A DNA stretch of 64,000 nt from Stutzerimonas decontaminans (GTDB taxonomy: Bacteria > Pseudomonadota > Gammaproteobacteria > Pseudomonadales > Pseudomonadaceae). Location: assembly GCF_000661915.1 (NCBI RefSeq), contig NZ_CP007509.1, positions 1,612,001 to 1,676,000 of the forward strand. Direction: 5' to 3'. Below, one piece after another: positions 8,552-17,928 of the stretch; within the stretch, counting starts at the first letter, position 1, and each line of letters starts with the position of its first letter. A model generated the notes under the pieces. It did not search any database. It had not been told where the DNA came from and saw only the letters and a list, made by a program, of their open reading frames with translations. The translations under genes and the position numbers were made by a program.

Positions 8552-8570
8552 ATTCGCGAGCAAGCTCGTA
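8552..8570 (+). repeat. REP-like palindrome between helicase and pdeM
   Basis: TTCGCGAGCAAGCTCGTAG lies in the gap between the helicase stop and pdeM. Its core GCGAGCAAGCTCG is a near-palindrome of the kind common in Pseudomonas REP elements (recalled). It would form a hairpin inside the operon transcript. Confidence 0.6.
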
Positions 8571-8618
8571 GCAACATGGCGTGAGCATTTTTGCGCTGCG
8601 TGGTTTGCGCCGAGCCCA

Positions 8619-11207
8619 TCAGCCATCGCGTCGGACCCTTTTCGGGCGTGGGGTGCCGTCTTTGGCCGCGCGGGGTTTGCGCTTTGGGCTGGTTTCGCGC
8701 TCGACGGCGATACCGGCGGTCGCTTCCGGCTGATAGCCACCCGGGCCGGCTGCCTTGTCCAGATCAGCGACCATCCGCCGGATTCGGTCGGCCAGTTTTT
8801 CCGAAGTCATGCTTTCGCGGAACCGTTCGACCATCAACGGGAACGCCAGCGGGGTGGTGCGTTTGACGACGTGCAGGGTCAGTTGGCGGCTCTGTAGCCG
8901 GCTCAGCGTCTGCTCCAGTCGCTCGACATCGAGTTCCTGGCGCAGGACCTCTTCTTCGGCCTGGGTCAGCAGCAGGTTGGACGGGTCATATTGGCGGAAG
9001 ACGTCGAAGAACAGCCCGCTGGAAGCCTGCAGCTGACGCGCGCTCTTCTGCGCACCGGGGTAGCCGGAAAACACCAAGCCTGCAACGCGTGCGATCTCAC
9101 GAAAGCGGCGACGCGCCAGCTCGCCAGCGTTGAGACTGGCGAGTACGTCGTGCAGGAGGTCGTCCTGGCTGAACAGTGCTGGCGTCAGCAGCTGCTGCCA
9201 GTCCACTTCGGTGGCCGAGAGCAGCTCGAAACCGTAGTCGTTGACCGCGATGGAGAAGGTTAGCGGCTCGCGCTTGGCCAGGCGCCAGGCCAGCAAACTG
9301 GCCAGGCCCAGATGCACGTGACGCCCGGCGAAGGGGTAGAGGAACAGGTGCCAGCCTTCGCGCGACTTCATCACCTCGGCCAGCAAGGTGGTTTCGGTAG
9401 GCAGCGCCGACCAGTCCATCTGCACCCGCAGCAAAGGTTCGATCAGGCCCATCTCCGGGCTTTCGAAATGGCCGCGCGAGGCCGCACCGAGCTGCTCGAC
9501 CACGGCATCGGCCAGCTCGCTGGAAAGGGGCATGCGCCCGCCGTTCCAGCGCGGCACCGCGGCTTTCCTGCCCGTCGCGCGGCTGACGTAGGCGGTCATG
9601 TTCTCGACGCGCACCAGTTCCAGCAGACGACCACCGAAGAGAAAGTTGTCGCCCGGTCGCAGGCGCGCGATGAATCCTTCCTCGATGGTGCCGAGCGAGC
9701 GCCCGCTGCCGCCCTTGGCCCAGAATTTCACGGACAGGCTGGCATCGCTGACGATGGTGCCGATGCTCATGCGATGACGCAGCGCCACACGGCGACTCGG
9801 CACCTTCCACAGCCCGGCCTCGTCCGGCTCGACCCGCTGGTAGTCGGGGTAGGCCGTCAGCGAATGCCCACCGTGGCGGACGAAGGCCAACGCCCATTGC
9901 CAATGGTCTTCGTTCAGGTCGCGGTAGGACCAGGCCTGGCGCACTTCGGCAAACAGTTCGTCTGGTCGAAAGCCGCCGCCCAAGGCCATGCTGACCAGGT
10001 GCTGCACCAGCACATCGAGCGGGCGGTGCGCTGCGCTGCGGGCTTCGATGCGGCGTTCGCCGATGGCCACCTGAGCGGCGGCGGCTTCCACCACTTCCAC
10101 GCTATGAGTCGGCACCAGCGTTACCCGCGAGGTGCGTCCCGGCGCATGTCCGGAACGTCCGGCACGCTGCATCAGTCGCGCCACGCCCTTGGGCGAGCCG
10201 ATCTGCAGAACGCGCTCGACCGGCAGGAAGTCCACGCCCAGATCCAGACTGGAGGTGCAGACCACGGCCTTAAGCGCGCCCTGCTTGAGGCCCTGCTCGA
10301 CCCAGTCGCGAACTTCGCGGGCCAGCGAGCCATGGTGCAGGGCGATCAAGCCGGCCCAGTCCGGCCGCGCATCGAGCAGCGCCTGATACCAGATTTCCGA
10401 CTGTGAGCGGGTGTTGGTGAACACCAGGGTGGTCGCGGCCGAATCAATCTCCTCGACCACCTGCGGCAGCATGCGCAGACCGAGATGCCCAGCCCAGGGG
10501 AAGCGCTCGATGCTCGGCGGCAGCAGGGTGTCGACGCGCAGATCCTTGTCTACCTTGCCTTGCACCAGCCTGCCGCTGCCGGGATGCAGCAGCACGTCCA
10601 GCGCGTGGGGCTGGTTGCCGAGGGTGGCGGAAAGGCCCCAGACGATCAGCTCCGGCATCCACTGGCGCAGCCGGGCTAGCGCCAGTTGCAGTTGCACGCC
10701 GCGCTTGTTGCCCAAGAGCTCGTGCCATTCGTCCACCACCAGCATGCGCAAACCGGCGAAGGCCTGGCGTGCATCGGCGCGGGTCAGCAGCAGGGTCAGG
10801 CTTTCCGGCGTGGTGACCAGCGCGCTAGGCAACCGTCGCCCCTGGCGCGCACGTTCGGCACCGCTGGTATCGCCGGTGCGCAAACCGATGCTCCAGTTGA
10901 TGCCGAGGTCGTCCAGCGGGGCCTGCAGAGCGCGAGCGGTATCGGCGGCCAATGCACGCATAGGGGTGATCCAGAGCACCGTCAACGGCGCCGGCTTGTC
11001 CGTCGTGTTAGGGCGCGGTGCCTTGGTTGCAAAGCGATTCAAAGCCCCGAGCCAGACGGCGTAGGTCTTGCCGGAGCCGGTGGTGGCGTGCAGCAGTCCA
11101 GACTCGCCCCGGTCGATGGCTTGCCAGACCTCCCGCTGAAACGGGAAGGGTTGCCACTTCCGGCTGGCGAACCATTGCTCGCTCAACAGCTCGGCTGCAT
11201 CACTCAT
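8619..11207 (-). CDS. Ligase-associated Lhr-core DEXH-box helicase
   Basis: An 862-aa superfamily 2 helicase of the Lhr-core type. Walker A is ATTGSGKT (42-48 region); the Walker B box is VVDEWHEL (Asp159-His162), the W variant typical of Lhr. Further motifs are [18 protein letters not shown] and [12 protein letters not shown] winged-helix and Lhr-core C-terminal region follow, with a basic tail (RKPRAAKDG). Lhr-core of P. putida is an ATP-dependent 3'-5' translocase that unwinds DNA and is encoded with Exo, MPE and a ligase, as here. ATG 11207 begins [13 protein letters not shown]. Confidence 0.93.
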   Translation of the reverse strand: MSDAAELLSEQWFASRKWQPFPFQREVWQAIDRGESGLLHATTGSGKTYAVWLGALNRFATKAPRPNTTDKPAPLTVLWITPMRALAADTARALQAPLDDLGINWSIGLRTGDTSGAERARQGRRLPSALVTTPESLTLLLTRADARQAFAGLRMLVVDEWHELLGNKRGVQLQLALARLRQWMPELIVWGLSATLGNQPHALDVLLHPGSGRLVQGKVDKDLRVDTLLPPSIERFPWAGHLGLRMLPQVVEEIDSAATTLVFTNTRSQSEIWYQALLDARPDWAGLIALHHGSLAREVRDWVEQGLKQGALKAVVCTSSLDLGVDFLPVERVLQIGSPKGVARLMQRAGRSGHAPGRTSRVTLVPTHSVEVVEAAAAQVAIGERRIEARSAAHRPLDVLVQHLVSMALGGGFRPDELFAEVRQAWSYRDLNEDHWQWALAFVRHGGHSLTAYPDYQRVEPDEAGLWKVPSRRVALRHRMSIGTIVSDASLSVKFWAKGGSGRSLGTIEEGFIARLRPGDNFLFGGRLLELVRVENMTAYVSRATGRKAAVPRWNGGRMPLSSELADAVVEQLGAASRGHFESPEMGLIEPLLRVQMDWSALPTETTLLAEVMKSREGWHLFLYPFAGRHVHLGLASLLAWRLAKREPLTFSIAVNDYGFELLSATEVDWQQLLTPALFSQDDLLHDVLASLNAGELARRRFREIARVAGLVFSGYPGAQKSARQLQASSGLFFDVFRQYDPSNLLLTQAEEEVLRQELDVERLEQTLSRLQSRQLTLHVVKRTTPLAFPLMVERFRESMTSEKLADRIRRMVADLDKAAGPGGYQPEATAGIAVERETSPKRKPRAAKDGTPRPKRVRRDG

Positions 11208-11242
11208 GGAGCAGCCTGTTGAAGCCCGAGCGCGAGGTTCGC

Positions 11243-11268
11243 CTCGTGGAAGCGGCCTTGGCCGCGAA
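11243..11268 (-). repeat. REP-like palindrome between ligase and helicase
   Basis: The 99-base gap between the ligase stop and the helicase start contains GCGGCC-tt-GGCCGC (11252-11265) in a context (ATTCGCGGCCAAGGCCGCTT on the minus strand) that resembles Pseudomonas REP sequences. It is the second such element inside this operon. Confidence 0.55.
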
Positions 11269-11306
11269 TATTGGCGACGACCCGGTTAGGCGGCTGGCCT
11301 GGCTAC

Positions 11307-13016
11307 TCATCCAAGCAGCTCCTTCAGCGTGTCTAGGGTATCGGCTTCTTCTACCGGCTTGTCGAGACGCCAGCGCAGCATGCGCGGGAAGCGCACGGCG
11401 ATGCCGCTCTTGTGCCGGCTGCTGGCGGCGATGCCTTCGAAGCCCAGTTCGAACACCAGGGTCGGGGTGACGCTGCGGACCGGGCCGAACTTCTCCACTG
11501 TGGTCTTGCGCACGATGGCGTCGACCTTGCGCATCTCCTCGTCGGTCAATCCGGAATAGGCCTTGGCGAACGGCACCAGCTTGCGCTCCGGGTCGCCCGG
11601 CTCGCCGTCCCAGACGGCAAAGGTGTAGTCGGTGTAGAGGCTGGCGCGGCGGCCATGACCGCGCTGGGCGTAGATCAGCACCGCATCGACGGAGTAGGGG
11701 TCGATCTTCCATTTCCACCAGACGCCGACGTCCTTGGTCCGACCGACGCCGTACTGCGCGGCGCGGGCCTTGATCATCATGCCCTCGACGCCGCGCTCAC
11801 GGGACGCTTCGCGTTGGCGCGCCAGATCGGCCCAGTCATCGCCGCTCACCAGCGGCGAAAGCATCAGCCGCGGGTTGGGGCATTGTCCGACCACCGCTTC
11901 GAGCTGTTGCCGGCGTTCACGATGCTCGCGTTGCCGCCAGTCGTCACCCTGCCATTCCAGCAGGTCATAGGCGAGCACCGCGACCGGGGCATCCTGCAAG
12001 ACTTTCGCTGTGAGGTTTTTGCGGCCGATACGCTGTTGCAGCAGCGCGAAGGGTTGCACGCCGAAGCGTTCGGTTGTGTCGGCGTCATCGCTCTCTGGCT
12101 GCGCGAAGAGTTCTGCCGAAGGCCCGTCGGGCGCGTGCTTCCAGACCAGGATCTCGCCGTCGATCACCGTGCCGTCGGGCAGGCAGCCGGCCAGTTCGCA
12201 GAGTTCCGGAAAGCGCTCGCTGACCAGCTCTTCACCGCGCGACCAGACCCAGATCTGCCCGTCGCGCTTGACCAGCTGCGCACGGATGCCGTCCCACTTC
12301 CATTCGATGAACCAGTTGTCTGGCGCACCGAGCAGCATGTCGAACTCCTCGACCGGTGCCTGCAACGAGTGGGCGAGAAAGAACGGATAGGGCTGGCCGC
12401 CACGCTGGGCGTGCTCATGCTCGGACTCCTCGGCGATCAGCGCGCGGTAGCCCTCGGCGCTCGGCCGATGGGACAGATCGGTGTAGCCCACCAGTCGTTG
12501 CGCCACGCGCTTGGGGTCGAGATCGACCAGCGAAGCCAGCGCGCGGGTGACCAGCAGCTTCGACACGCCGACGCGAAAGGCGCCGGTGATCAGCTTGATG
12601 CAGACCATCAGGCTCAGCCGGTCCAGCTGTGCCCAGAGCGCCGGCAAGCGTTCAGCCAGCTCCTCCGGCGGCTGGCCGCGCAGCGGCAGCAGCTTGTCCT
12701 GCATCCACACGGCCAGCCCGTCGTCGGAGCTGTGTTCGGCCTCGGGCATCAGCAGCGAAATGGTTTCGGCCATGTCGCCGACCGCCTGGTAGCTTTCCTC
12801 GAACAGCCATTCCGGCAAACCCGACGCCTGCATGGCGGTTTCGCGCAGCACGCGGGTCGGAACCAGCTGGCGTGGCCGTCCGCCGGCCAGAAAGTAGACC
12901 GCCCAGGCGGCGTCGGCCGGATCGGCGTCACGAAAATAGTCGCGCATCGCCGCGAGCTTGGCGTTGCTCGAGGTGGTGGCGTCGAGGCGGCTGTAAAGGG
13001 TGGCGAAGGCTTTCAT
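11307..13016 (-). CDS. ATP-dependent DNA ligase (ligase-associated repair cluster)
   Basis: A 569-aa ATP-dependent DNA ligase distinct from the NAD+-dependent LigA. An N-terminal DNA-binding domain (about 1-205) precedes the nucleotidyltransferase domain with motif I EWKWDGIR (adenylated Lys240). Later motifs include TVIDGEILVW, GVEGMMIKA and WWKWKIDP, then an OB fold (FAVWDGEPGDPERKLVPFAKAYSGL is its core). ATG at 13016 (MKAFATLYSRLD) is preferred to the GTG-type start seven codons upstream. It probably seals nicks made or processed by its operon partners Exo, Lhr-core and PdeM. Confidence 0.93.
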   Translation of the reverse strand: MKAFATLYSRLDATTSSNAKLAAMRDYFRDADPADAAWAVYFLAGGRPRQLVPTRVLRETAMQASGLPEWLFEESYQAVGDMAETISLLMPEAEHSSDDGLAVWMQDKLLPLRGQPPEELAERLPALWAQLDRLSLMVCIKLITGAFRVGVSKLLVTRALASLVDLDPKRVAQRLVGYTDLSHRPSAEGYRALIAEESEHEHAQRGGQPYPFFLAHSLQAPVEEFDMLLGAPDNWFIEWKWDGIRAQLVKRDGQIWVWSRGEELVSERFPELCELAGCLPDGTVIDGEILVWKHAPDGPSAELFAQPESDDADTTERFGVQPFALLQQRIGRKNLTAKVLQDAPVAVLAYDLLEWQGDDWRQREHRERRQQLEAVVGQCPNPRLMLSPLVSGDDWADLARQREASRERGVEGMMIKARAAQYGVGRTKDVGVWWKWKIDPYSVDAVLIYAQRGHGRRASLYTDYTFAVWDGEPGDPERKLVPFAKAYSGLTDEEMRKVDAIVRKTTVEKFGPVRSVTPTLVFELGFEGIAASSRHKSGIAVRFPRMLRWRLDKPVEEADTLDTLKELLG

Positions 13017-13095
13017 GCGCTGCGTCCCGCTCGCCATGGCGCGGCCGGGTTGCGAGCCTGCACGGGTCTATGGGATGCGATGTTGGTGCGCCGGC

Positions 13096-14109
13096 TCATT
13101 CGGCCTCCTGGGTGGCATCGTCCTCTTCGCCGTATTCGGTCGCGAAGGCCTGGGCATCGAGGCCGCGCATTTCGCGCAGGTAGCGCACCAACACCGCAAC
13201 GGAACCGTGGGTCACCATCACCCGTTCGGCGCCGGTCTGCTCGATGGCCCAGAGCAGGCCTGGCCAGTCGGCATGGTCGGAGAGCACGAAGCCGCGGTCG
13301 ACGCCGCGCCGGCGCCGGGTGCCGCGCAGCATCATCCAGCCACTGGCGAAGGCATCGGCGTAGTCGCCGAAACGGCGCATCCAGGTGCTGCCGCCAGCGG
13401 AGGGTGGGGCGAGGATGATGGCGTGCTTCAGGCGCGGGTCGCCTTTTTTCAGGTCGCCGGCATACACCGTCGGTGGCAGATAGATGCCACCCTCGCGATA
13501 GACCTTGTTCAGCGGCTCGACCGCGCCATGCACGACGATGGTGCCGATGCTCTCGTCCAGGCCGTGCAGGATGCGCTGTGCCTTTCCGAAGGCGTAACAG
13601 AACAGCACGCTGGCGCGCCCGGCTGCCGCATTGGCGCGCCACCAGTCGTTGATGTCGCTAAATACCTCGGCCTGAGACGGCCATTTGTAGATCGGCAGGC
13701 CGAAGGTCGATTCGGTGATGAAGGTATGGCAGCGCACCGGCTCGAAGGGTGCGCAGGTCCCGTCCGGCTCGACCTTGTAGTCGCCGGAAGCGACCCAGAC
13801 TTCGCCTTTGTACTCCAGGCGCACCTGCGCCGAGCCGAGCACATGGCCGGCGGGATGGAAGCTGAGCTTTACGCCGTAATGCTCGATGGATTCACCATAG
13901 GCCAGCGTCTGCAGCGGCATATCGGCGGCGATCCGCGAGCGCAGAATGCCTTCGCTGTCGCTTGAGGCCAGGTAATGGCTCATGCCCCAGCGCGCATGAT
14001 CGCCGTGGGCGTGGGTGATGACGGCGCGCTCCACCGGGCGCCAGGGATCGATGTAGAAATCACCGGGTGGGCAATAAAGGCCTTCGGGGCGGGCAACGAC
14101 GAGGTCCAT
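13096..14109 (-). CDS. Ligase-associated DNA damage response exonuclease
   Basis: A 337-aa metallo-beta-lactamase-fold nuclease of the SNM1/CPSF kind, first gene of the repair operon. The metal site is THAHGDHARWG (His33, His35, Asp37, His38), then GHVLGSAQV, SGDYK and FVLSDHADWPGLL. ATG at 14109 (MDLVVARPEGLYCPPGDFYID) matches the family start better than a GTG 12 bases upstream. Downstream at 80 bases is the ligase. The cluster is defined as Exo-ligase-Lhr-core-MPE in P. putida and related bacteria; its damage substrate in the cell is not established. Confidence 0.92.
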   Translation of the reverse strand: MDLVVARPEGLYCPPGDFYIDPWRPVERAVITHAHGDHARWGMSHYLASSDSEGILRSRIAADMPLQTLAYGESIEHYGVKLSFHPAGHVLGSAQVRLEYKGEVWVASGDYKVEPDGTCAPFEPVRCHTFITESTFGLPIYKWPSQAEVFSDINDWWRANAAAGRASVLFCYAFGKAQRILHGLDESIGTIVVHGAVEPLNKVYREGGIYLPPTVYAGDLKKGDPRLKHAIILAPPSAGGSTWMRRFGDYADAFASGWMMLRGTRRRRGVDRGFVLSDHADWPGLLWAIEQTGAERVMVTHGSVAVLVRYLREMRGLDAQAFATEYGEEDDATQEAE

Positions 14110-14295
14110 GAATACAGGCACTTTGCGGGCTTGTAGGTTGGAGCGTGGCGCGGCGCTGTGAGTTCGCTGGATAACGCGCGGCCGGGTTCAGCCAACCCGA
14201 CGGCGGTGTGCGCAGCAGCGTGCTGCGTCGAATATACAGCTGCGCGGGGGCGAGGCAGCGTTCTGCTTCAGCCCGGCGCCTTCGTAATGCGGCGA

Positions 14296-14865
14296 TCAGT
14301 CCTGCAGTTTGATGTGCGAGATGTCCGGTACGGCGCCTGCCGTGTCGCGTGGCAGTTCGCCCATGTCGCTGCCCACCGGGGCCAGACTGAACTGGGACAG
14401 GTCCACCCGCGGTGCCTCGGGCTCGGGACGGGCATCCTGCAGGTCGACTCCCACCGGCGCGATGCCAAAATCGGGCGCCTCGACGTCGGCGAAGGCGGCC
14501 ATGTATTCGTCACGGGGCGTCACCTTCAGCGCAGCCGGGGCGGCGTTTGCGCTGGTGACGGTAGGTGGCGTGGGCGCGACGCTTGCCGCTGGGGTTGCGG
14601 GTGGTGGCGGCGCCAATTCGATTTCCTCGACATCCACCGGCATCGGTTTGACCTCTACCTGCGCACCGGCACGTTCCATTGCCTGCCGGTACTTCTCCAC
14701 CGCAGCGAAGTCGAGGTTCTGCTTGATGACGATGCGTCGTCCGGAAAACAGCAGTGCGATGCGCTGCGCATCCGCCTGGAACAGTTTGGTCAGGTTGGCT
14801 TCGACCTGCTCGAGCCTGGCGCCGGGGAGCAGTTGGCCGGAAAAGGCGATTTCGTAGAGGCTCAT
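14296..14865 (-). CDS. Unnamed protein with ~65-aa N-terminal module and Pro/Ala-rich tail
   Basis: A 189-aa protein without signal peptide. Residues 1-70 form a compact alpha/beta module (FSGQLLPGARLEQVEANL, then LFSGRRIVIKQNLD) that I recall at the N-terminus of various proteobacterial proteins, some with RDD membrane domains. A Pro/Ala/Thr linker follows. The C-terminal third has two related short units, FGIAPVGVDL and FSLAPVGSDM, and ends PDISHIKLQD. The start has a good AAGGAG upstream. Function unknown. It lies between the SNF2 helicase and the repair operon on the same strand. Confidence 0.75.
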   Translation of the reverse strand: MSLYEIAFSGQLLPGARLEQVEANLTKLFQADAQRIALLFSGRRIVIKQNLDFAAVEKYRQAMERAGAQVEVKPMPVDVEEIELAPPPPATPAASVAPTPPTVTSANAAPAALKVTPRDEYMAAFADVEAPDFGIAPVGVDLQDARPEPEAPRVDLSQFSLAPVGSDMGELPRDTAGAVPDISHIKLQD

Positions 14866-15007
14866 GGGTGCTGCTCCTTGTGGCGCTACCGGTGACGGGG
14901 CGGCGGACCGCCGCAGGTTGGAACGTTAATCGAGATGGCGATGATCTGGCAAAGCGCAAAGTGCTGCCCTTGCCGCTGTCACAAGTTCGTCAGCTGGAGT
15001 GCCTGGT

Positions 15008-17338
15008 TCACGGCAACGGGGCAAACAGGGCGTCGATATCCTGCTCGCCAAGCTGCCAGCCGGCATCGCCGGAACCCTCAAGCACACCAGCGGCCAGTTC
15101 GGCCTTGCGCGCCTGCAGCTGGCGAATGCGCTCCTCGACGGTGCCGCGGGTAATCAAACGATAGACGAACACCGGTTTGTCCTGGCCGATGCGGTAGGCA
15201 CGGTCGGTCGCCTGGTTCTCCGCCGCTGGATTCCACCAGGGGTCGTAGTGGATCACGGTATCCGCGGCCGTCAGGTTGAGTCCGGTGCCGCCGGCCTTCA
15301 GGCTGATCAGGAACAGCGGGACTTCACCCGCCTGGAAACGCTCGACCGGCGTGCGGCGATCATCGGTTTCACCGGTCAGCTTGACGTAGGCAATGCCGCG
15401 CTTGTGCAGCGCCTGCTCGATCAGTGCCAGCATCGAGGTGAACTGGGAAAACAGCAGCACGCGACGGCCTTCGCTCATCAGTTCGTCGAGCATCTCCAGC
15501 AGGCTGTCCAGCTTGCCCGAGCTGCTGCCGCGTATGGCCCGTGTGGACTCGCCCTTGAGCAGGCGCAGATCGCAGCAGACCTGGCGCAGCTTGAGCAGCG
15601 CCTCGAGGATGACCATCTGGCTGCGTGCCAGGCCCTTGCGCTCGATCTCGTCACGCACCTTGCGATCCATTGCCAGACGCAGCGTTTCGTAGAGCTCGCG
15701 CTGGGCATCGTTGAGTTCGACCCAGTGGACGAACTCGTTCTTCGCCGGCAACTCGGTGGCCACCTGTTCCTTGGTGCGGCGCAGCAGAAACGGCCGGATG
15801 CGCGCGCGCAGGTGCGCCAGGCGAGGCTCGTCACCATGCTTTTCGATGGGATTGCGGTAGTCCTGGGTGAAGCGTTTGGCGTCGCCGAGCCAGCCGGGCA
15901 TGAGGAAGTGGTACAGCGACCAGAGCTCGCCAAGATGGTTTTCCAGCGGCGTGCCGGTCAGGCACAGGCGCTGACGCGTCTGCAGAGCCCGCGCGGCCTG
16001 GGCCGCTTTGCTGGAGGGATTCTTGATGTGCTGGGCCTCATCGAGAATCAACACATGCAGCGGCTGTTCGCGCAGCACGGCGATGTCGCGGGTCAGCAGC
16101 GCATAGCTGGTCAGCAACAAGTCGTGCTCGGCTAGTTCGCCAAAGTGCTTCTGGCGACTGGTGCCGGTCAGGGTCAGCACCCGCAGTTGCGGCGCGAAAC
16201 GCCTGGCCTCGTCCTGCCAGTTGGGTATCAGGCTGGTCGGCATCACCACCAGCGCCGGTCGGTCGAGCCGGCCGGCCTGTTTTTCGACCAGGATGTGGGC
16301 GATGCTCTGCAGCGTCTTGCCGAGGCCCATGTCATCGCCGAGGATGCCGCCGGCGCCCAGCTCGCGCAGGGTCTGCATCCAGGCCAGCCCCTGCAGTTGG
16401 TAGGGGCGCAGCGTGGCGTTGAGTGCGTCTGGTGCCGGGCATGCCTGAGCGCTCGGGCTGTTCAGTCGCCCGGCGAACCGACGCAGCCGCTCGCCCCCTC
16501 GCCAGTCTGGCCTGAGCTCCTCCAGCCCGGCCAGCCGCGCGCCGTCGGCCTTGCTCAGGCGCAGCGAAGCGCCATCCATCGGCTCACGCAGGTACAGCTC
16601 GCCCAGGGTCGCCAGGATCGGCTTGATTCGCGCGAACGGTAGGGCGACCTGCAGGGTTTGCCCGTCACGCTGGCCCGGCCGATCGAGCTGGACGCGCAAC
16701 TGCTCCTCGCCACTGCGCTGGGCGAGGGCGCGCGGCGTCAGCAATTGCGGGTTCTGGCGGATCAGGCGCAAGAGCACCGGCAATATGCCGATGCGCTGAC
16801 CGTCCACGACGATGCCCAGATCAAGATCGAACCAGTCGTCATCGGCTGACTCATCGATTTCCGCGTACCAGCTGTCGATGGCCGCCAGGTCATAGGCGAA
16901 GCCTGGATGGATGTCGAGCTGCCAGCCCTGGCGGCGCAGTTCGGGCAGCTGCTGCTGAACGAAACCGAGCCAGGCTTCTTCTCCGGGCAGCTGGAACATT
17001 TCCGCCGAGTCCTTTGGCAGCGCCAGGCTCTGGCGCAGTGCCGGGCGAAAGCCGAGCTGCTCCAGGTGCTTGCGTAGTGCCTGTTCGGCCTGGGCATGGC
17101 GGGCGATCAGCTGCAGCTCGTCACCGGCCAGATGGCGGATGCGCTCGCCGTCGCGCTTGCCATGGACGCAGGCATCGCCGTAGATGAACGACAGCCCGGC
17201 GCGATGCTGATGTTCGCTGACCATGCGCTGGTTGCCTGGTTGGTAATTGATTGCCAGGTGGCTGCCGAGGCTGAGCAGCGGGACTGGGCGCAGGTCGTCG
17301 ATCAGTCGCTCCTTGCGGGGAGCCAGAGGAGGGGCCAA
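15008..17338 (-). CDS. SNF2-family ATP-dependent helicase
   Basis: A 776-aa Swi2/Snf2 ATPase. The C-terminal motor is complete: Walker A DDMGLGKT (335-342), DEAQ box (433-436), TGTPLENHLGELWSL, then FSQF, LKAGGTGLNLTAA and DRAYRIGQ. The N-terminal ~300 residues are divergent; no SWIM zinc finger is seen, unlike many ~1000-aa bacterial homologues. The start is TTG at 17338, with AGGAG about 7 bases upstream. The same frame continues upstream through one TGA (17342-17344) to an ATG at 17413, giving a 23-residue basic peptide (MSKRRRSSQPK...). The real start is therefore uncertain. Role: probably remodelling of protein-DNA complexes; target unknown. Confidence 0.87.
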   Translation of the reverse strand: MAPPLAPRKERLIDDLRPVPLLSLGSHLAINYQPGNQRMVSEHQHRAGLSFIYGDACVHGKRDGERIRHLAGDELQLIARHAQAEQALRKHLEQLGFRPALRQSLALPKDSAEMFQLPGEEAWLGFVQQQLPELRRQGWQLDIHPGFAYDLAAIDSWYAEIDESADDDWFDLDLGIVVDGQRIGILPVLLRLIRQNPQLLTPRALAQRSGEEQLRVQLDRPGQRDGQTLQVALPFARIKPILATLGELYLREPMDGASLRLSKADGARLAGLEELRPDWRGGERLRRFAGRLNSPSAQACPAPDALNATLRPYQLQGLAWMQTLRELGAGGILGDDMGLGKTLQSIAHILVEKQAGRLDRPALVVMPTSLIPNWQDEARRFAPQLRVLTLTGTSRQKHFGELAEHDLLLTSYALLTRDIAVLREQPLHVLILDEAQHIKNPSSKAAQAARALQTRQRLCLTGTPLENHLGELWSLYHFLMPGWLGDAKRFTQDYRNPIEKHGDEPRLAHLRARIRPFLLRRTKEQVATELPAKNEFVHWVELNDAQRELYETLRLAMDRKVRDEIERKGLARSQMVILEALLKLRQVCCDLRLLKGESTRAIRGSSSGKLDSLLEMLDELMSEGRRVLLFSQFTSMLALIEQALHKRGIAYVKLTGETDDRRTPVERFQAGEVPLFLISLKAGGTGLNLTAADTVIHYDPWWNPAAENQATDRAYRIGQDKPVFVYRLITRGTVEERIRQLQARKAELAAGVLEGSGDAGWQLGEQDIDALFAPLP

Positions 17339-17409
17339 GGCTCAGCTCCTCCCTGCAAATGCGAGGTGCACCAGGCCAGTCTTGGGCTGGGAAGAGCGGC
17401 GGCGCTTGC

Positions 17410-17928
17410 TCATAGCCGCTTCAGTTCGATCAGCAGCCCGAGGCTGTCGTGATCGATATAGGTCAGCCGGCCAGGCACCAGGCGTACCCGCTGGGTCAGG
17501 CGTTCGCTGGCGAGCAGCTGGCCATAGTCGCCGAAACGGTTTACCCAAAACGTCACATCCGTTCGCATATAGCGTCCGGGGCGTATTTTCAGTACGCCCT
17601 GAATCGGGTAGTGCTCGAAGTGGCGCGGTCCCTGATGCAGCGCAATTGCCTTGCCGTCATCGCTTATCTGCTGTCGCCAGGCCCGGTGCAGCAAGAGCTG
17701 ATAGCCGGGCTCGGCGGAGAGTCTTTCGGCGATGGCCTCCAGCATTGGTGGACGCTCTGCGTTGCGTTCCAGCATCTGCGTGTCTTTCGCCCATCCAGAG
17801 GGCGCACGCTGACTGGCCAGCAACGGAGCGTCGTGGCGAAACAGAAGTACCTCGACCCGATACAGCGCCTCGGCAAACGCCGAAGGCGCGCAGAGGAACA
17901 GCAGCCAAAGCAGCCAACGAGCCGGCAT
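17410..17928 (-). CDS. csiV: CsiV family protein
   Basis: A 172-aa protein with a signal peptide (hydrophobic run, then APSAFAEALY; cleavage after AFA near residue 19) and the family start YRVEVLLFRH. It ends YIDHDSLGLLIELKRL. CsiV of Vibrio is a periplasmic peptidoglycan-binding protein; function in Pseudomonas is unproven. The ATG follows the mfd stop codon immediately (TAGATG), so translation is probably coupled. Such an uncharacterised partner directly after mfd is usual in Pseudomonas. Confidence 0.8.
   Translation of the reverse strand: MPARWLLWLLFLCAPSAFAEALYRVEVLLFRHDAPLLASQRAPSGWAKDTQMLERNAERPPMLEAIAERLSAEPGYQLLLHRAWRQQISDDGKAIALHQGPRHFEHYPIQGVLKIRPGRYMRTDVTFWVNRFGDYGQLLASERLTQRVRLVPGRLTYIDHDSLGLLIELKRL

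Noticed and set aside
14223..14239. LexA-like site upstream of the repair operon (CTG...ATATACAG)
   Set aside because: CTG and CAG are separated by 11 bases, not the 10 of an SOS box, and the left half lacks the TATAT core. SOS control of the operon is not supported.
17342..17344. TGA as a selenocysteine codon in the SNF2 helicase
   Set aside because: No SECIS-like hairpin is apparent and SNF2 helicases are not selenoproteins; a TTG restart with a good Shine-Dalgarno is simpler.
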